64,000 nt of DNA from an uncultured Lachnospiraceae bacterium. GTDB lineage: Bacteria > Bacillota > Clostridia > Lachnospirales > Lachnospiraceae. Position numbers and translations under genes: made by a program. Each line of letters opens with the position of its first letter. Position 1 is the stretch's first letter. This document shows positions 42,841 to 52,583 of the stretch, in pieces. The DNA lies in the NCBI GenBank assembly GCA_910579275.1, contig CAJTTO010000009.1, forward strand, positions 30,415-94,414, given 5' to 3'. The notes under the pieces are model-generated. The model saw nothing but the letters and a program-made list of their open reading frames with translations. It ran no database searches and had not been told where the DNA came from.

Positions 42841-43617
42841 TTGGAAAAGAAAATAGGGGAAATCAAAAATGAATTACAGGCAGCATGCGAAAGTGAGCTG
42901 CCTGTTTTTGTAGAAACATATGGGAAAGACGAAAGAAACGGCGTGCAGGCGCTTGTCGCAAAGGCAAAAAAACAAATAGATGCGATTGCGAAAGAAAGAC
43001 AACGCATTGAGCTTATGAAAAAGTATGAGAAAGCGTATGCGTCTGCCGGATTTATCTGCGGCATTGACGAGGTCGGACGCGGACCTCTGGCAGGGCCTGT
43101 TGTGGCAGGAGCAGTCATTCTTCCGCAGGATTGCAAAATTCTGTATCTCAATGATTCCAAGCAGCTGAGTGAAAAGAAACGCGAGGAGCTTTACGAGGTG
43201 ATTATGCAGGAGGCTGTTGCGGTTGGAATTGGATATGCGTCACACGAACGGATTGATGAAATTAATATACTGCAGGCGACCTATGAGGCGATGCGCGAGG
43301 CAGTCAGCAATTTGACAGTGCAGCCCGATATTTTATTAAATGATGCAGTGACCATACCTGGCATAACAGTCAGGCAGGTTCCGATTATCAAGGGAGATGC
43401 AAAAAGTGTGTCAATTGCCGCTGCGAGCATTGTTGCAAAAGTTACAAGGGACAGACTGATGGTGGAATATGACAAGACCTATCCGGAATATCACTTTGCG
43501 GACAACAAGGGATACGGGGCGGCAGTGCATATCGAGGCGTTAAGGAAGTTTGGACCGACACCAATACATAGAAAAAGCTTTATCAAAAATTTTGTGGACG
43601 AAAGCCTGTTTCAATAA
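42841..43617 (+). CDS. rnhB: ribonuclease HII
   Basis: 258 aa. Catalytic motif GIDEVGRGPLAGPVVAGAVIL and NDSKQLSEKKRE, then D in AASIVAKVTRDR. A helical N-terminal extension of about 65 residues is present, as in B. subtilis RnhB, which justifies the TTG start at 42841 although the AAAGGA site is 12 nt away. It removes ribonucleotides from DNA. Order rbgA-rnhB-ylqG-ylqH matches Bacillus apart from the inserted lepB. Confidence 0.93.
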   Translation: MEKKIGEIKNELQAACESELPVFVETYGKDERNGVQALVAKAKKQIDAIAKERQRIELMKKYEKAYASAGFICGIDEVGRGPLAGPVVAGAVILPQDCKILYLNDSKQLSEKKREELYEVIMQEAVAVGIGYASHERIDEINILQATYEAMREAVSNLTVQPDILLNDAVTIPGITVRQVPIIKGDAKSVSIAAASIVAKVTRDRLMVEYDKTYPEYHFADNKGYGAAVHIEALRKFGPTPIHRKSFIKNFVDESLFQ

Positions 43618-43632
43618 CTTGGAGGGAATCGT

Positions 43633-45540
43633 ATGGACAGCTTTTTATCGGGATTTTCCAATAACTATGATGGAACACAGATAGGACAGGGATATGCGGG
43701 AAGTGTTAATTCGGCGGGAAATACAGGTGCTGGCAGCGCGCAGGGCGTCGATGTCACGCAGCTTGTGCCAGGAGATACGTTTCAGGGAGAAATTGCCTCG
43801 GTGAATGGAGAGGATGTCCAGATACAGCTTGCAAATGGGCAGTATATGGTTGCAAAACTGGAACGGGATGTCCAAGTGGCAATCGGTCAGGTTCTGAACT
43901 TGCAGGTGCAGTCCAACAAAGACAATCGGGTTGTGCTGAAACCGGTACATGACGGAAGGCTGCAGATGCTGCGTGTCGGTGAAATGGCACTCAGGGCAGC
44001 ACACATGGCTGTCAATGACAAAAATCTGGCACTTGTCTCGAAATTAATCGAAAACGGAATGTCGATTGACAAAAATACACTCATGCTGTTTAATCGCCTG
44101 ACACTGCAAAATCCAAACGCAGGGATGGCAGAATTAATCCGGCTCACAAAGCTCCAGCTTCCGGTGAACGACAGCAATATCGCGCAGCTTCAGAATTACC
44201 AGAATATGGAGCACAGGCTGCTTGACGGCATCAAGGAGGCTTCAGATGAAATTCTGAAGTTATATGAAACGCTGACAGGAAAAACGCAGGGACAGGAAAG
44301 TCAGAGTCCCTCCGTAAATAATGCCGTGCCGGACGCTGGTCAGGGGGGAGCTGCATCTGGGAGTGCCGCGCTTGAGAATGGCGGAAAGTTCATGGAACAG
44401 GTGCTTGTTCTGCTTGCGGGAGAAGAAGGAAAGAACGGTGAAACGCAGGCATCTCTGGGTGGAAATAACAATGTTGCGAACCAACAGAATAGTCAAAATG
44501 AGCAAGATGGAGTCATTCTGCGGTCAGACGAGCAATCCCTGCAGGGAAAAGATGTCGGGAATCAGACACAGGAAAGTGACGGTGTAAAAAATAACGCACA
44601 GGGACAAATACTACAGGAAAATCAGACAGGCAAGGAAGTTTCAGGCAAGGATGCAGGACAGCTTTCAAAAGCGGAGGAATCCGCGGCAGAGGGGCAGCAA
44701 AAATCCGTGCAGGCAGACAGTAAGCAGCTTGACACCATATTGAATCAGCTGAGGGGAGAAAAGTCCCAAGTGCTTCCTGACAAAATGATTTCTCTTATCA
44801 GGGAAGGGAAGCTGGATATAAAGGGAATGAAACAGCTGCTGCTGGACAGTGAAATTGGCAGAAAGCTGACGACAGAGCAGAAAGCAGTAATATTTCGTTC
44901 GGAACCGTTTCAGTCCATGCTGAAAAATGGTCTGCAAAAACAGTGGACACTGACACCACAGGATTTGACACAGGAGGGCAAGGTGGACGAATTTTACCAG
45001 AGACTTGCAAGGGAAAGCAGCCAGCTGGCACGGATGATGAACGAGGCAATGCAGGCAGGCGGACAAAACCCAAACGCGTCTCAGGCGCGTGCCATGGGGA
45101 ATATCAATGAAAATGTCGAGTTTATGAACCAGATGAACCAGATGTTTAACTACGTGCAGCTCCCGCTAAAGCTTAGCAATTCACAGGCACATGGCGATTT
45201 GTATGTCTATACGAACAAGAAAAATCTGGCACGCAGGGACGGGATGCTCACAGCATTTCTTCATCTGGACATGGATCATCTTGGTGCGCTGGACGTAAGC
45301 ATCTCCCTGCAAACGGAGAAAAATCAAGTTACTACCAAATTTTATCTAGATGAAGATTCTATTATACTGGTAGGAGAGCATATGGATGAATTATCACAGC
45401 GGCTTCTGAAAAAGGGCTACCAGTGCAAGAACATGGTGCTGGAAAAGGATGAGGACAAAACGGTGTTGCAGCATATCGAGGAACAGGTGGCAGGCGGCAG
45501 TGCAGTGCTCAGCTACCAAACCTTTGACACCAGAGCATAG
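43633..45540 (+). CDS. FliK C-terminal-domain-like protein (YlqG-like)
   Basis: 635 aa. Residues 1-40 are Gly/Asn rich; 40-110 form a small beta domain (PGDTFQGEIASVNGEDVQIQL); the middle (about 215-365) is low-complexity Gln/Gly/Asn/Ser linker; and the last 140 residues (LPLKLSNSQAHGDLYVYTN, LHLDMDHLGALDVSI, LSQRLLKKGYQ) resemble the C-terminal domain of flagellar hook-length control protein FliK. It is followed by a FlhB-tail homolog, as ylqG-ylqH in B. subtilis. No flagellar genes are nearby. GGAGGG lies 7 nt before ATG. Confidence 0.75.
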   Translation: MDSFLSGFSNNYDGTQIGQGYAGSVNSAGNTGAGSAQGVDVTQLVPGDTFQGEIASVNGEDVQIQLANGQYMVAKLERDVQVAIGQVLNLQVQSNKDNRVVLKPVHDGRLQMLRVGEMALRAAHMAVNDKNLALVSKLIENGMSIDKNTLMLFNRLTLQNPNAGMAELIRLTKLQLPVNDSNIAQLQNYQNMEHRLLDGIKEASDEILKLYETLTGKTQGQESQSPSVNNAVPDAGQGGAASGSAALENGGKFMEQVLVLLAGEEGKNGETQASLGGNNNVANQQNSQNEQDGVILRSDEQSLQGKDVGNQTQESDGVKNNAQGQILQENQTGKEVSGKDAGQLSKAEESAAEGQQKSVQADSKQLDTILNQLRGEKSQVLPDKMISLIREGKLDIKGMKQLLLDSEIGRKLTTEQKAVIFRSEPFQSMLKNGLQKQWTLTPQDLTQEGKVDEFYQRLARESSQLARMMNEAMQAGGQNPNASQARAMGNINENVEFMNQMNQMFNYVQLPLKLSNSQAHGDLYVYTNKKNLARRDGMLTAFLHLDMDHLGALDVSISLQTEKNQVTTKFYLDEDSIILVGEHMDELSQRLLKKGYQCKNMVLEKDEDKTVLQHIEEQVAGGSAVLSYQTFDTRA

Positions 45541-45616
45541 AATTTGTGCGGAGACACAGATTCGCAGGAGCTTCCCTGCAGTGTGGTCATTCCGTAAAAG
45601 CAAGAGGGATATGAAG

Positions 45617-45925
45617 ATGGCGGAGGAAAAAAATAAAAAGATAAAGCAGGCAGTTGCGCTGGAGTATGATCCGACAGACAGTGCGCCGAGAGTTATCGCG
45701 ATGGGGCGCGGGGCGCTCGCAGAGAAGATTATAGAGCAGGCAAAGCAGGCAGATGTCCCTGTCCATAAGGATGATAAACTTGCGGGCACACTGTCGAAAT
45801 TACAGATAGGTGATATGATACCGCCGGAGCTGTACGAGGTTGTGGCGGAAATCCTTATGTTTGTGGACAGCATGGACAAAATTAAGGCAAAAGTCAGCGC
45901 TTATCAGAACGGCAAAAAAATATAA
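45617..45925 (+). CDS. FlhB cytoplasmic-domain-like protein (YlqH-like)
   Basis: About 102 aa. It matches only the C-terminal cytoplasmic switch domain of FlhB/YscU: AVALEYDPTDSAPRVIAMGRGALAEKII, then DVPVHKDDKLAGTLSKLQIGDMIPPELYEVVAEIL. The N-P-T-H cleavage site and membrane part of FlhB are absent. Known relatives (YlqH, FlhX) can partly replace the FlhB tail. Sits right after the FliK-like gene, so the two probably interact. ATG 45617 is chosen because AGAGGG lies 8 nt upstream. Confidence 0.85.
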   Translation: MAEEKNKKIKQAVALEYDPTDSAPRVIAMGRGALAEKIIEQAKQADVPVHKDDKLAGTLSKLQIGDMIPPELYEVVAEILMFVDSMDKIKAKVSAYQNGKKI

Positions 45926-45939
45926 TTACGGAGTGTGGC

Positions 45940-46293
45940 ATGAATACCAGAAAAAAGGGCGAAGCGTATGAACGGATTGCCGCAGAATATCTCAAAGACA
46001 ACGGAGTAGTGATGCTGGAGCACAATTACAGGAACCGCAAGGGTGAGATAGATATTATCGGAAAAGATGGCGAATATACTGTGTTTTTCGAGGTAAAATA
46101 CCGAAAGAACCACTCCGCAGGCTATCCTGTGGAGGCTGTCAACTACGGCAAACAGAGAACCATATGCAGAGTTGCAGACTACTATCGAATGACGCACCAT
46201 ATAGGAGAGTTTTCACCAGTGCGCTATGATGTCGTTGGAATCTGCGGTGCGGAGATTACGTGGTATAAAAATGCTTTTGAACATATTTATTAA
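45940..46293 (+). CDS. YraN family (UPF0102) putative endonuclease
   Basis: 117 aa. Restriction-endonuclease-like core: GEAYERIAAEYL, N-Y-R-N-R-K-G-E-I-D-I-I-G-K-D, and VFFEVKYRK (E-x-K). The family has a Holliday-junction-resolvase-like fold; its role is not settled. It usually lies next to rnhB, here two genes away. It starts 14 nt after the FlhB-like gene. Confidence 0.9.
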   Translation: MNTRKKGEAYERIAAEYLKDNGVVMLEHNYRNRKGEIDIIGKDGEYTVFFEVKYRKNHSAGYPVEAVNYGKQRTICRVADYYRMTHHIGEFSPVRYDVVGICGAEITWYKNAFEHIY

Positions 46294-46360
46294 AGAGTGC
46301 TTTTGGGATTTTGCATCGTGGGGAATTATTAAAAATAACACTTTTACATAGGGAGTGGGC

Positions 46361-47278
46361 ATGGAAGAAAAAATCATCAGATATGGAAACAGAGGGACTT
46401 GCAGACTGAATTTTGACAAAGAAAATAAAGAGATGGCGTACTTTACATTTTCCGGTCTGGAGCGCACAGGAATCGTGGAACACTTCTTTTCAACAAGATA
46501 TGGCGGGGTGAGCAGTGACTATCTGTATTCCCTTAATTTCAGTTATTCGCAGGGAGACAGTGCAGAAAATGTGGATGAAAATTTCAGGAGGGCTGCAGCG
46601 CACCTGCATATGACGAGCAGTGATATCGTCTGTTCCCAGCAGACGCACACGACAAATGTGCGGAAGGTGACAGCGGATGACAAAGGAAAAGGGGTGACCC
46701 GTGGGCGTGACTACGAGGATATAGACGGGCTGATAACAAATGAGAGAGGGATAATCCTTGGTACTTTTTTTGCCGACTGCGTACCTCTTTTTATTGTTGA
46801 TACCAAAAATAAGGCAATCGGGCTTTCCCACTCCGGATGGCGCGGAACAGTCGGAAAAATGGGAAAAGTCACTTTGGACAAAATGCGACAGGAATATGGT
46901 ACCGAGCCGGAGCACGTAACGGTTGCGATAGCGCCGTCAATCTGCCAGAACTGTTACGAAGTAAGCGAGGATGTGGCGCTTGCCTTTCGGAATGCTTTCG
47001 TGAAGGATGACGCAAAAGCGGAAGAATACCTCAGGCGGTATTGCGTGAGCTACACACAGCAGGACTTGGATAACTGTCTCCTGTACCAAAAAGAAAACGG
47101 CAAATATCAGCTAAACTTGTGGTATGCAAATTTCAGGGTGTTTCGGGATGCAGGAGTGCCTGACGAAAATATAGAGGTGACAGATGTATGCACCTGCTGC
47201 AATCCGGATGTATTATTCAGTCACAGAGCCACCATGGGAAAACGCGGGAATCTTGGCGCCTTTTTCATGCTGAAATGA
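46361..47278 (+). CDS. pgeF: peptidoglycan editing factor PgeF (YfiH, laccase domain)
   Basis: About 305 aa. Zinc-site motifs HFFSTRYGGVS, QQTHTTNV, ADCVPLFIVD, HSGWRGTVGKMG and the C-terminal CTCCNPDVLFSHRA are all present. The family removes misincorporated Ser from UDP-MurNAc-peptides and shows purine-nucleosidase-type activities; the polyphenol oxidase label is historical. GGGAG lies 5 nt before ATG 46361. Confidence 0.93.
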   Translation: MEEKIIRYGNRGTCRLNFDKENKEMAYFTFSGLERTGIVEHFFSTRYGGVSSDYLYSLNFSYSQGDSAENVDENFRRAAAHLHMTSSDIVCSQQTHTTNVRKVTADDKGKGVTRGRDYEDIDGLITNERGIILGTFFADCVPLFIVDTKNKAIGLSHSGWRGTVGKMGKVTLDKMRQEYGTEPEHVTVAIAPSICQNCYEVSEDVALAFRNAFVKDDAKAEEYLRRYCVSYTQQDLDNCLLYQKENGKYQLNLWYANFRVFRDAGVPDENIEVTDVCTCCNPDVLFSHRATMGKRGNLGAFFMLK

Positions 47279-47300
47279 ATCCCTATAAGATACCTTTAAG

Positions 47301-47341
47301 AATTCAGAAATATTACAGAAGTAGTATCTCTGAATTTTTTT
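47301..47341 (+). terminator. terminator of pgeF
   Basis: AATTCAGA (47301-47308) pairs with TCTGAATT (47329-47336); inner partial pairing, then TTTTT. It separates the lepB-pgeF operon from the SWIM-MoxR-Clp operon. Confidence 0.75.
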
Positions 47342-47391
47342 GCCAAAATGACAACAAATTTCGACATTTCATATTTTTTTTATGCAATTTG

Positions 47392-47400
47392 TGGTATGAT
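47392..47400 (+). promoter_or_regulatory. extended -10 promoter for the thioesterase/SWIM-MoxR/Clp operon
   Basis: TGGTATGAT carries the TG extension and a near-consensus -10 (TATGAT, 47395-47400). The -35 region is T-rich with no good hexamer. It is the only promoter-like site I see between the pgeF terminator and the thioesterase gene. Confidence 0.45.
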
Positions 47401-47475
47401 TGAAACAGAGTTGTATCAAATCATTTTATTCATATGTTTAGGATCTGCAGGAAAAAAGGAGTAGGAAAACAAGAG

Positions 47476-47901
47476 ATGAGTACGGAAAACCACATAAAAC
47501 CATACTTGCATCATGCAAAATATTACGAGACAGACCAGATGGGAATTGTGCACCATTCCAACTATATTCGCTGGATGGAGGAGGCACGGATGGATGCCAT
47601 GTGCCAGTTTGGAATATCATATCGCGACATGGAGAAGGACGGTGTCATTAGTCCGGTTGTCTCCGTAAACTGTCAGTATAAAAGCATGGTGCATTTTGAC
47701 GATACGGTGAAGATTCAGGTAAAAGTTACAAAATATAACGGGGTAAGGCTTGACTTGGCGTATGAAATGACGGACATGGACACAGGCGTGCTCCGCACCA
47801 TAGGAACAAGCACACACTGTTTTCTGGGCAGGGAAGGACAGGTCATTTCACTGAAACATGAGTACCCCGCGATAGATGCACGGTTTAGGAAAATGCTTTA
47901 G
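47476..47901 (+). CDS. acyl-CoA thioesterase, 4HBT hotdog family
   Basis: About 141 aa. The catalytic motif YYETDQMGIVHHSNYIRWMEEAR is the YbgC/FcbC-type 4-hydroxybenzoyl-CoA thioesterase signature. It hydrolyses acyl-CoA or possibly acyl-ACP. ATG 47476 gives the usual family length. It lies first in the run that continues through the SWIM and MoxR genes (49 nt to the next gene); whether it is functionally connected is unclear. Confidence 0.85.
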   Translation: MSTENHIKPYLHHAKYYETDQMGIVHHSNYIRWMEEARMDAMCQFGISYRDMEKDGVISPVVSVNCQYKSMVHFDDTVKIQVKVTKYNGVRLDLAYEMTDMDTGVLRTIGTSTHCFLGREGQVISLKHEYPAIDARFRKML

Positions 47902-47950
47902 GGATTTCAGAAACGGATATAAAAATATATAGAAAGGAACAGATAATCAC

Positions 47951-49429
47951 ATGAGAGAGGTAACAGAACAACAAATTTTGGCGCTGGCACCAAATGCGTC
48001 GGCGGCATCCAACGGCAAAAAGATATCCCAGAAGGGCGGATTTGTCAAGCTTGAGCGGTCTGAGGATGACACCCTTTACATGGGAGAGTGTACTGGGAGC
48101 GGGAAGAACAATTATATTACGTCAGCAGATTACATAGATGCAAACAATCCTGTGTTCCGCTGCTCCTGTCCCAGCAGACAGTTCCCGTGTAAGCATAGTT
48201 TGGGACTAATGTATGAGATGATGGCAAAAAAGGAATTTGGCATCTGTGAAATTCCGGAGGATATCCAGAAAAAGCGTGAAAAGAAACAGGCGAGGGACAA
48301 CAAGGCAAGTGAGTCGGCAAAACCGGAAAGTGAGATGACTGAGGAGGAGAAGAAAAAGGCAGAAAAGAAAAAGGCATCCGCTGCAAGGACTGCAAAAAAT
48401 GCAAAGGTTAAAAAATTAAAGACACAGCTTGAAGGACTGGACTTGGTGGAAAGGGTGGTCAATGACCTGATGTCAGCTGGGCTGGGCACGCTTGGCGGAG
48501 CCTCGCTCCAGACATATCAGCAGCTTGCAAAGCAGATGGGGGACTATTATCTGCCGGGGCCACAGAGACTTTGCAGCCATCTTTTAATTGAGATAACAGC
48601 ATTTCAAAAAGATCAGGACGAAGCACATTATGATGAGGCAATCAGTGTTCTTGAGAAATTGTGGACACTGATTAAAAAGTCACGCCAGTACATCAACGAA
48701 AAACTTGAAAAGGATGATGTGACGCTTGACGATACGGTTCTGTATGAGGAGCTTGGCGGCATCTGGAAGCTTTCCGAGCTGGAAGAACTCGGCAAGAGCA
48801 AAAAAGATGCGAGCCTGATGCAGCTATCGTTCTGGGTTCTATATGATGAGGCGCGCAAAGAGTATATTGACACAGGATGCTGGGCAGATTTGGATACAGG
48901 GGAGGTTTTAATGAGCTACAATTACCGCCCGCTGAAATCCTTAAAATACGTCAAACAGGATGACAGTGTTTTTGGCGTGGCTAAGGTACCGAGCGCGGTA
49001 TTTTATCCCGGTGACGGAAATGTCAGGGTCAGGTGGGACGGCGCACAGATACGCGGGTACGAAAAATCAGACTATGACGCTGTGTTTGCACATGCCATAA
49101 CCTCCGTGAAGCAGGAGGCAAAGGCGGTCAAGAATTTTCTCAAAAACGCAATGACTCAGCCAATGTTCATAAAGCTGATAGCATTTGATCAGATTGGAAA
49201 AACAGGGGAAAGTTATGTGCTTGCAGATAAAAACGGCGGCACAGTCCTTCTGGGGAATATGCCGGGCATGGAAGATACAATATTACGTCTTTCCATACTT
49301 CCGGACAGCACACTGTTTGAAAATCAGGTACTTTTAGGGGCGTTTTACTATGACAGAGGCAGCCGCAGACTCAAAGTACAGCCGCTTAGCATCATCACAC
49401 ATGATACGGTAGTACGCTTACTATATTAG
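47951..49429 (+). CDS. SWIM zinc-finger protein, first gene of the MoxR-VWA cassette
   Basis: 492 aa. The SWIM motif C-x-C...C-x-H is at Cys71, Cys73, Cys80 and His82 (CSCPSRQFPCKH). It is followed by a Lys/Glu/Ala-rich linker (about 115-160). The remaining part (about 165-490) has no family I can name and contains helical and beta segments. SWIM domains bind DNA or proteins. In many bacteria a SWIM protein precedes a helical-repeat, MoxR, DUF5682 and VWA gene, as here. AGAAAGGAACAG precedes ATG. Role in the cassette unknown, perhaps target recognition. Confidence 0.8.
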   Translation: MREVTEQQILALAPNASAASNGKKISQKGGFVKLERSEDDTLYMGECTGSGKNNYITSADYIDANNPVFRCSCPSRQFPCKHSLGLMYEMMAKKEFGICEIPEDIQKKREKKQARDNKASESAKPESEMTEEEKKKAEKKKASAARTAKNAKVKKLKTQLEGLDLVERVVNDLMSAGLGTLGGASLQTYQQLAKQMGDYYLPGPQRLCSHLLIEITAFQKDQDEAHYDEAISVLEKLWTLIKKSRQYINEKLEKDDVTLDDTVLYEELGGIWKLSELEELGKSKKDASLMQLSFWVLYDEARKEYIDTGCWADLDTGEVLMSYNYRPLKSLKYVKQDDSVFGVAKVPSAVFYPGDGNVRVRWDGAQIRGYEKSDYDAVFAHAITSVKQEAKAVKNFLKNAMTQPMFIKLIAFDQIGKTGESYVLADKNGGTVLLGNMPGMEDTILRLSILPDSTLFENQVLLGAFYYDRGSRRLKVQPLSIITHDTVVRLLY

Positions 49430-49450
49430 TTGTATTGGAGGGGTAAAGTT

Positions 49451-51436
49451 ATGGATACAGAACCGATTTATGAGCTGCGTGAACGTCTGCGTGCAGCAGG
49501 CATTGCAGGAACAAATCTTTTGTCGGAGGATTTCAGGCTGAAACGTGCAGTTGAGGCTTTTAAGCCATTGGAGACAGCTTCGCCTGTCTTTGCCAAAATA
49601 GGACAGTTGGCACAGCAGCTTCTGGCACCTGACTGTCAGAATCCGCAGGGTGTGCTGCTTGACACAATGGCACTGGTGGATGCGGTTATCTGTACGCTTG
49701 GCGCCGTGGATGTATCAGGGGAGATACAGCCGGTAGAAACATTGATGCCTGTGCAGGACGATGCAAAGAACTCCGGCAGCATGATTGTCAACGCACCTTA
49801 TTCCACGCTGAAGGAATTGCTGGAAGCGCTCACAACATCCGGAAGCGGCCATTACGGCTTTGTATGTGATACACGCGAAAGCCATCCGGAACTGTTCCGC
49901 GATTACCGTGTAAGGCATACCATGGTAAAGGCTCTGGGGGCATCCTATGCGGAGCTTGCGGACAATGTGGCAGACTGGCTGATAGAGGATAATGACAGGA
50001 CGATTCTGCCGCTTTTATATAAGGATTTTGACCCGGCTGGCAAAAAGGACATGGTACGGCGTGTTAAGATTATTGATGCGCTTGCGGGCGGCGAAGCAAA
50101 TGATTTTTATCTCAAGATGCTTGAAAAGGCACAGAAAGATGTGCGCACCGAGCTAATCAATGCACTCCGCCATGAGCCGGAGAATGTTTCCCTGCTGATG
50201 GATATGTCAAAAACAGAGAAGGGTAAAAATAAGGATAAAGTCTTTGAACTGCTTGCAGAGAGAAAAGATGAGAACGTACAGGAATATTTTAGGGAACTGG
50301 CAAAGAAAAAGCCGGAAACCATCTTGAAGTATTTGCGGGACGCAGTTACGGACTGGGCATCGGATCTGGTGGCGGATATCTGCGGCAGCGTGATAGAGCA
50401 GTTTGACAACGCCGACAGTGCTTCCAAGGCGGAAAAACAGGATATTTCAGTCAAAATCCAGAGTGTAGTCAGAGCGGTTTACGGAAAAAGCGGCACAGAC
50501 ATTTGCGAATGCTATCGCAAGCTGCTTGCGAGAAAAAATAAAATCAACCAATTACTGAAAGAGGCATGGAAATACCCGAAGTATGAGTATGAATATGATG
50601 TCTTGATACGAGGGGTATTAAATCCGCAGAGATATTTGTATGATGCGAAAGCGCTGGATATAGAAGCTACCTTGGGAAAAGTTCTCTACCATTCCCTGAT
50701 TGTAAATCCGGATAAAGATCTGCGGACACTTGCAACGGAATTGTATCAGGGAAAATCTGAAAAAGATACAAATATAGCATTTCTGGCAGCGGCTGTCATT
50801 GTGAAATTTTTAAACGACGAGGACTGCATCAAATGGCTGGAGGAACAGGTAACGGATAAAAAGATACTGCTGCCTAAAGTTTCGGCGGAGCGCATGAAAG
50901 CAGTGACCGAGGCGGCGGCATATGTCGTATGGGATGAAAAAGAGCACGGATATGTACTGTGGGGCTCCCATGCGGATGTCTGTTATCCGGAAAGAAAAAT
51001 TGTAGAAACATCGGTAAGGCTGTCCCATGCGGCAGAAATTATGGAGTGGATGAAGAAACATGGCTCCGAGCGCATAGATGACATTCTTTCGCAGTGGGTA
51101 GCACGGGATGACAAGGAGATGTGTAAGAAATTCGGAGAATATTTTTACCAGAAGACATTATTAATCCCGGGGAACTGGCGTTGTTACATTGATTATATGA
51201 GAAAATGCGACTGGCAGATATGTAAAAATTTAGGTGTGAACTATGCAAAGAAGAGGACAGCCGCCTCATTGTGGGAGCTGTATAACTGGCTGACCATACT
51301 GCCGGGCGACAAAGCAGCGGTCATGGAGGAGACAAGAACCATGTGCGACATGATTAGAAAGGGTGAAATAAAGGCTGGTAAAGTGAAGGTTGACGAACTG
51401 GAAAGCCAGATGGAAGATTGGAGCAGACGGGACTGA
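49451..51436 (+). CDS. large helical-repeat (HEAT-like) protein of the MoxR-VWA cassette
   Basis: About 661 aa, almost entirely helical, with paired-helix units such as LPLLYKDFDPAGKKDMVRRV and MLEKAQKDVRTELINALRHE spaced about 30-40 residues apart, as in HEAT or ARM solenoids. No catalytic motif, signal peptide or membrane segment. It starts 21 nt after the SWIM gene with TGGAGGGG before ATG 49451 (TTG 49430 is less likely). Likely a scaffold for the MoxR ATPase or its clients; this is inference from architecture and position. Confidence 0.75.
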   Translation: MDTEPIYELRERLRAAGIAGTNLLSEDFRLKRAVEAFKPLETASPVFAKIGQLAQQLLAPDCQNPQGVLLDTMALVDAVICTLGAVDVSGEIQPVETLMPVQDDAKNSGSMIVNAPYSTLKELLEALTTSGSGHYGFVCDTRESHPELFRDYRVRHTMVKALGASYAELADNVADWLIEDNDRTILPLLYKDFDPAGKKDMVRRVKIIDALAGGEANDFYLKMLEKAQKDVRTELINALRHEPENVSLLMDMSKTEKGKNKDKVFELLAERKDENVQEYFRELAKKKPETILKYLRDAVTDWASDLVADICGSVIEQFDNADSASKAEKQDISVKIQSVVRAVYGKSGTDICECYRKLLARKNKINQLLKEAWKYPKYEYEYDVLIRGVLNPQRYLYDAKALDIEATLGKVLYHSLIVNPDKDLRTLATELYQGKSEKDTNIAFLAAAVIVKFLNDEDCIKWLEEQVTDKKILLPKVSAERMKAVTEAAAYVVWDEKEHGYVLWGSHADVCYPERKIVETSVRLSHAAEIMEWMKKHGSERIDDILSQWVARDDKEMCKKFGEYFYQKTLLIPGNWRCYIDYMRKCDWQICKNLGVNYAKKRTAASLWELYNWLTILPGDKAAVMEETRTMCDMIRKGEIKAGKVKVDELESQMEDWSRRD

Positions 51437-51468
51437 GAGATTAATAAGGAAAGAGGAAAAAGAAAGAA

Positions 51469-52554
51469 ATGAGTGAAGAATTGTTAAGACTGCCGGCAGA
51501 GCAGTTGTTCCAGAAAGAAATTGACGCGTTAATTGCAGCGGAGAAAAATCCGGTTCCGACAGGGTGGAGAATGTCGCCGCAATCCGTGAAAACCTATATC
51601 TGCGGCGGAAAAGCCGGAAAGACCGTGATTACACCCAAATACATAGGGCATGAGCGGCTGGTGGAAATTGCGATATCCACGCTTGTGACAGACAGGGCGC
51701 TCTTGCTGATTGGTGAGCCGGGAACGGCAAAGAGCTGGCTTTCCGAGCATCTGACCGCTGCCATCAACGGTGACTCGACTAAGGTGATACAGGGAACAGC
51801 AGGAACCACAGAGGAACAGATTAAGTATTCATGGAATTACGCAATGCTGATTGCGCAGGGGCCATCACACGAGGCGATGCTCAAAAGTCCGGTGTTCAAT
51901 GCGATGGAGACAGGAACCATCGCGCGTGTCGAGGAGATTTCGCGCTGTGCCTCCGAGGTGCAGGACGCGCTGATTTCCATTTTGTCAGAAAAGAGAATCT
52001 CAGTGCCTGAGCTTGCTGTGGAGGTCGCGGCGAAAAAGGGCTTTTCGGTGATTGCAACGGCAAATACAAGGGATAAGGGCGTCAATGAGATGTCAGCCGC
52101 GCTAAAGCGCCGTTTTAATATTGTGGTGCTTCCTGCGCCGGCAAATCTCGACTCCGAGATGGAGATTGTGCGGACGAGAGTGACACAGCTGTCAGAAAAT
52201 CTGGACTTGAATGCAAAGCAGCCCGCTGACGACGTAGTGGAGAAGGTGTGTACGATTTTCCGCGAGCTTCGCTGTGGAGAGACGTTGGATCGCACGCAGA
52301 AGGTGAAGGGGACGTCAGGTGTCCTTTCCACGGCAGAGGCAATTTCTTTGTTATGTAACAGTATGGCACTGGCAGGCAGCTTCGGCAGCGGAACAATCAC
52401 AAATGAGGATCTGGCGGCAGCTTTACAGGGCGCAGTCATCAAGGATGAGGATAAGGATAACGTGGCGTGGAAAGAGTATCTGGAAAATGTCATGAAAAAA
52501 CGCGGCTCTGAGTGGCTGGGACTGTACAAGGCGTGCAAGGAACTTACAATTTAA
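51469..52554 (+). CDS. MoxR-type AAA+ ATPase of the SWIM/DUF5682 cassette
   Basis: 361 aa. Walker A GEPGTAKS at 82-89 (Ala in the variable position, seen in some MoxR families), Walker B-like IARVEEISR, sensor 1 VIATANTRDKG, and arginine finger in LKRRFN. About 60 residues precede the core, longer than the MoxR at 29880, so it belongs to a different subfamily. It would drive remodelling of clients presented by the VWA protein at 54901. Gap to the upstream gene is 32 nt and to the downstream gene 29 nt. Confidence 0.92.
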   Translation: MSEELLRLPAEQLFQKEIDALIAAEKNPVPTGWRMSPQSVKTYICGGKAGKTVITPKYIGHERLVEIAISTLVTDRALLLIGEPGTAKSWLSEHLTAAINGDSTKVIQGTAGTTEEQIKYSWNYAMLIAQGPSHEAMLKSPVFNAMETGTIARVEEISRCASEVQDALISILSEKRISVPELAVEVAAKKGFSVIATANTRDKGVNEMSAALKRRFNIVVLPAPANLDSEMEIVRTRVTQLSENLDLNAKQPADDVVEKVCTIFRELRCGETLDRTQKVKGTSGVLSTAEAISLLCNSMALAGSFGSGTITNEDLAAALQGAVIKDEDKDNVAWKEYLENVMKKRGSEWLGLYKACKELTI

Positions 52555-52583
52555 TTCGATTGATAGATGGTGAGGAGAGATAG

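Noticed and set aside
46361..47278. Polyphenol oxidase/laccase function
   Set aside because: The YfiH family label is historical; motifs fit the PgeF zinc hydrolase group and no copper-oxidase cupredoxin domains are present.
51837..52538. 233-codon - strand frame over the MoxR gene
   Set aside because: Ser/Thr-rich antisense shadow of a well-supported AAA+ ATPase.
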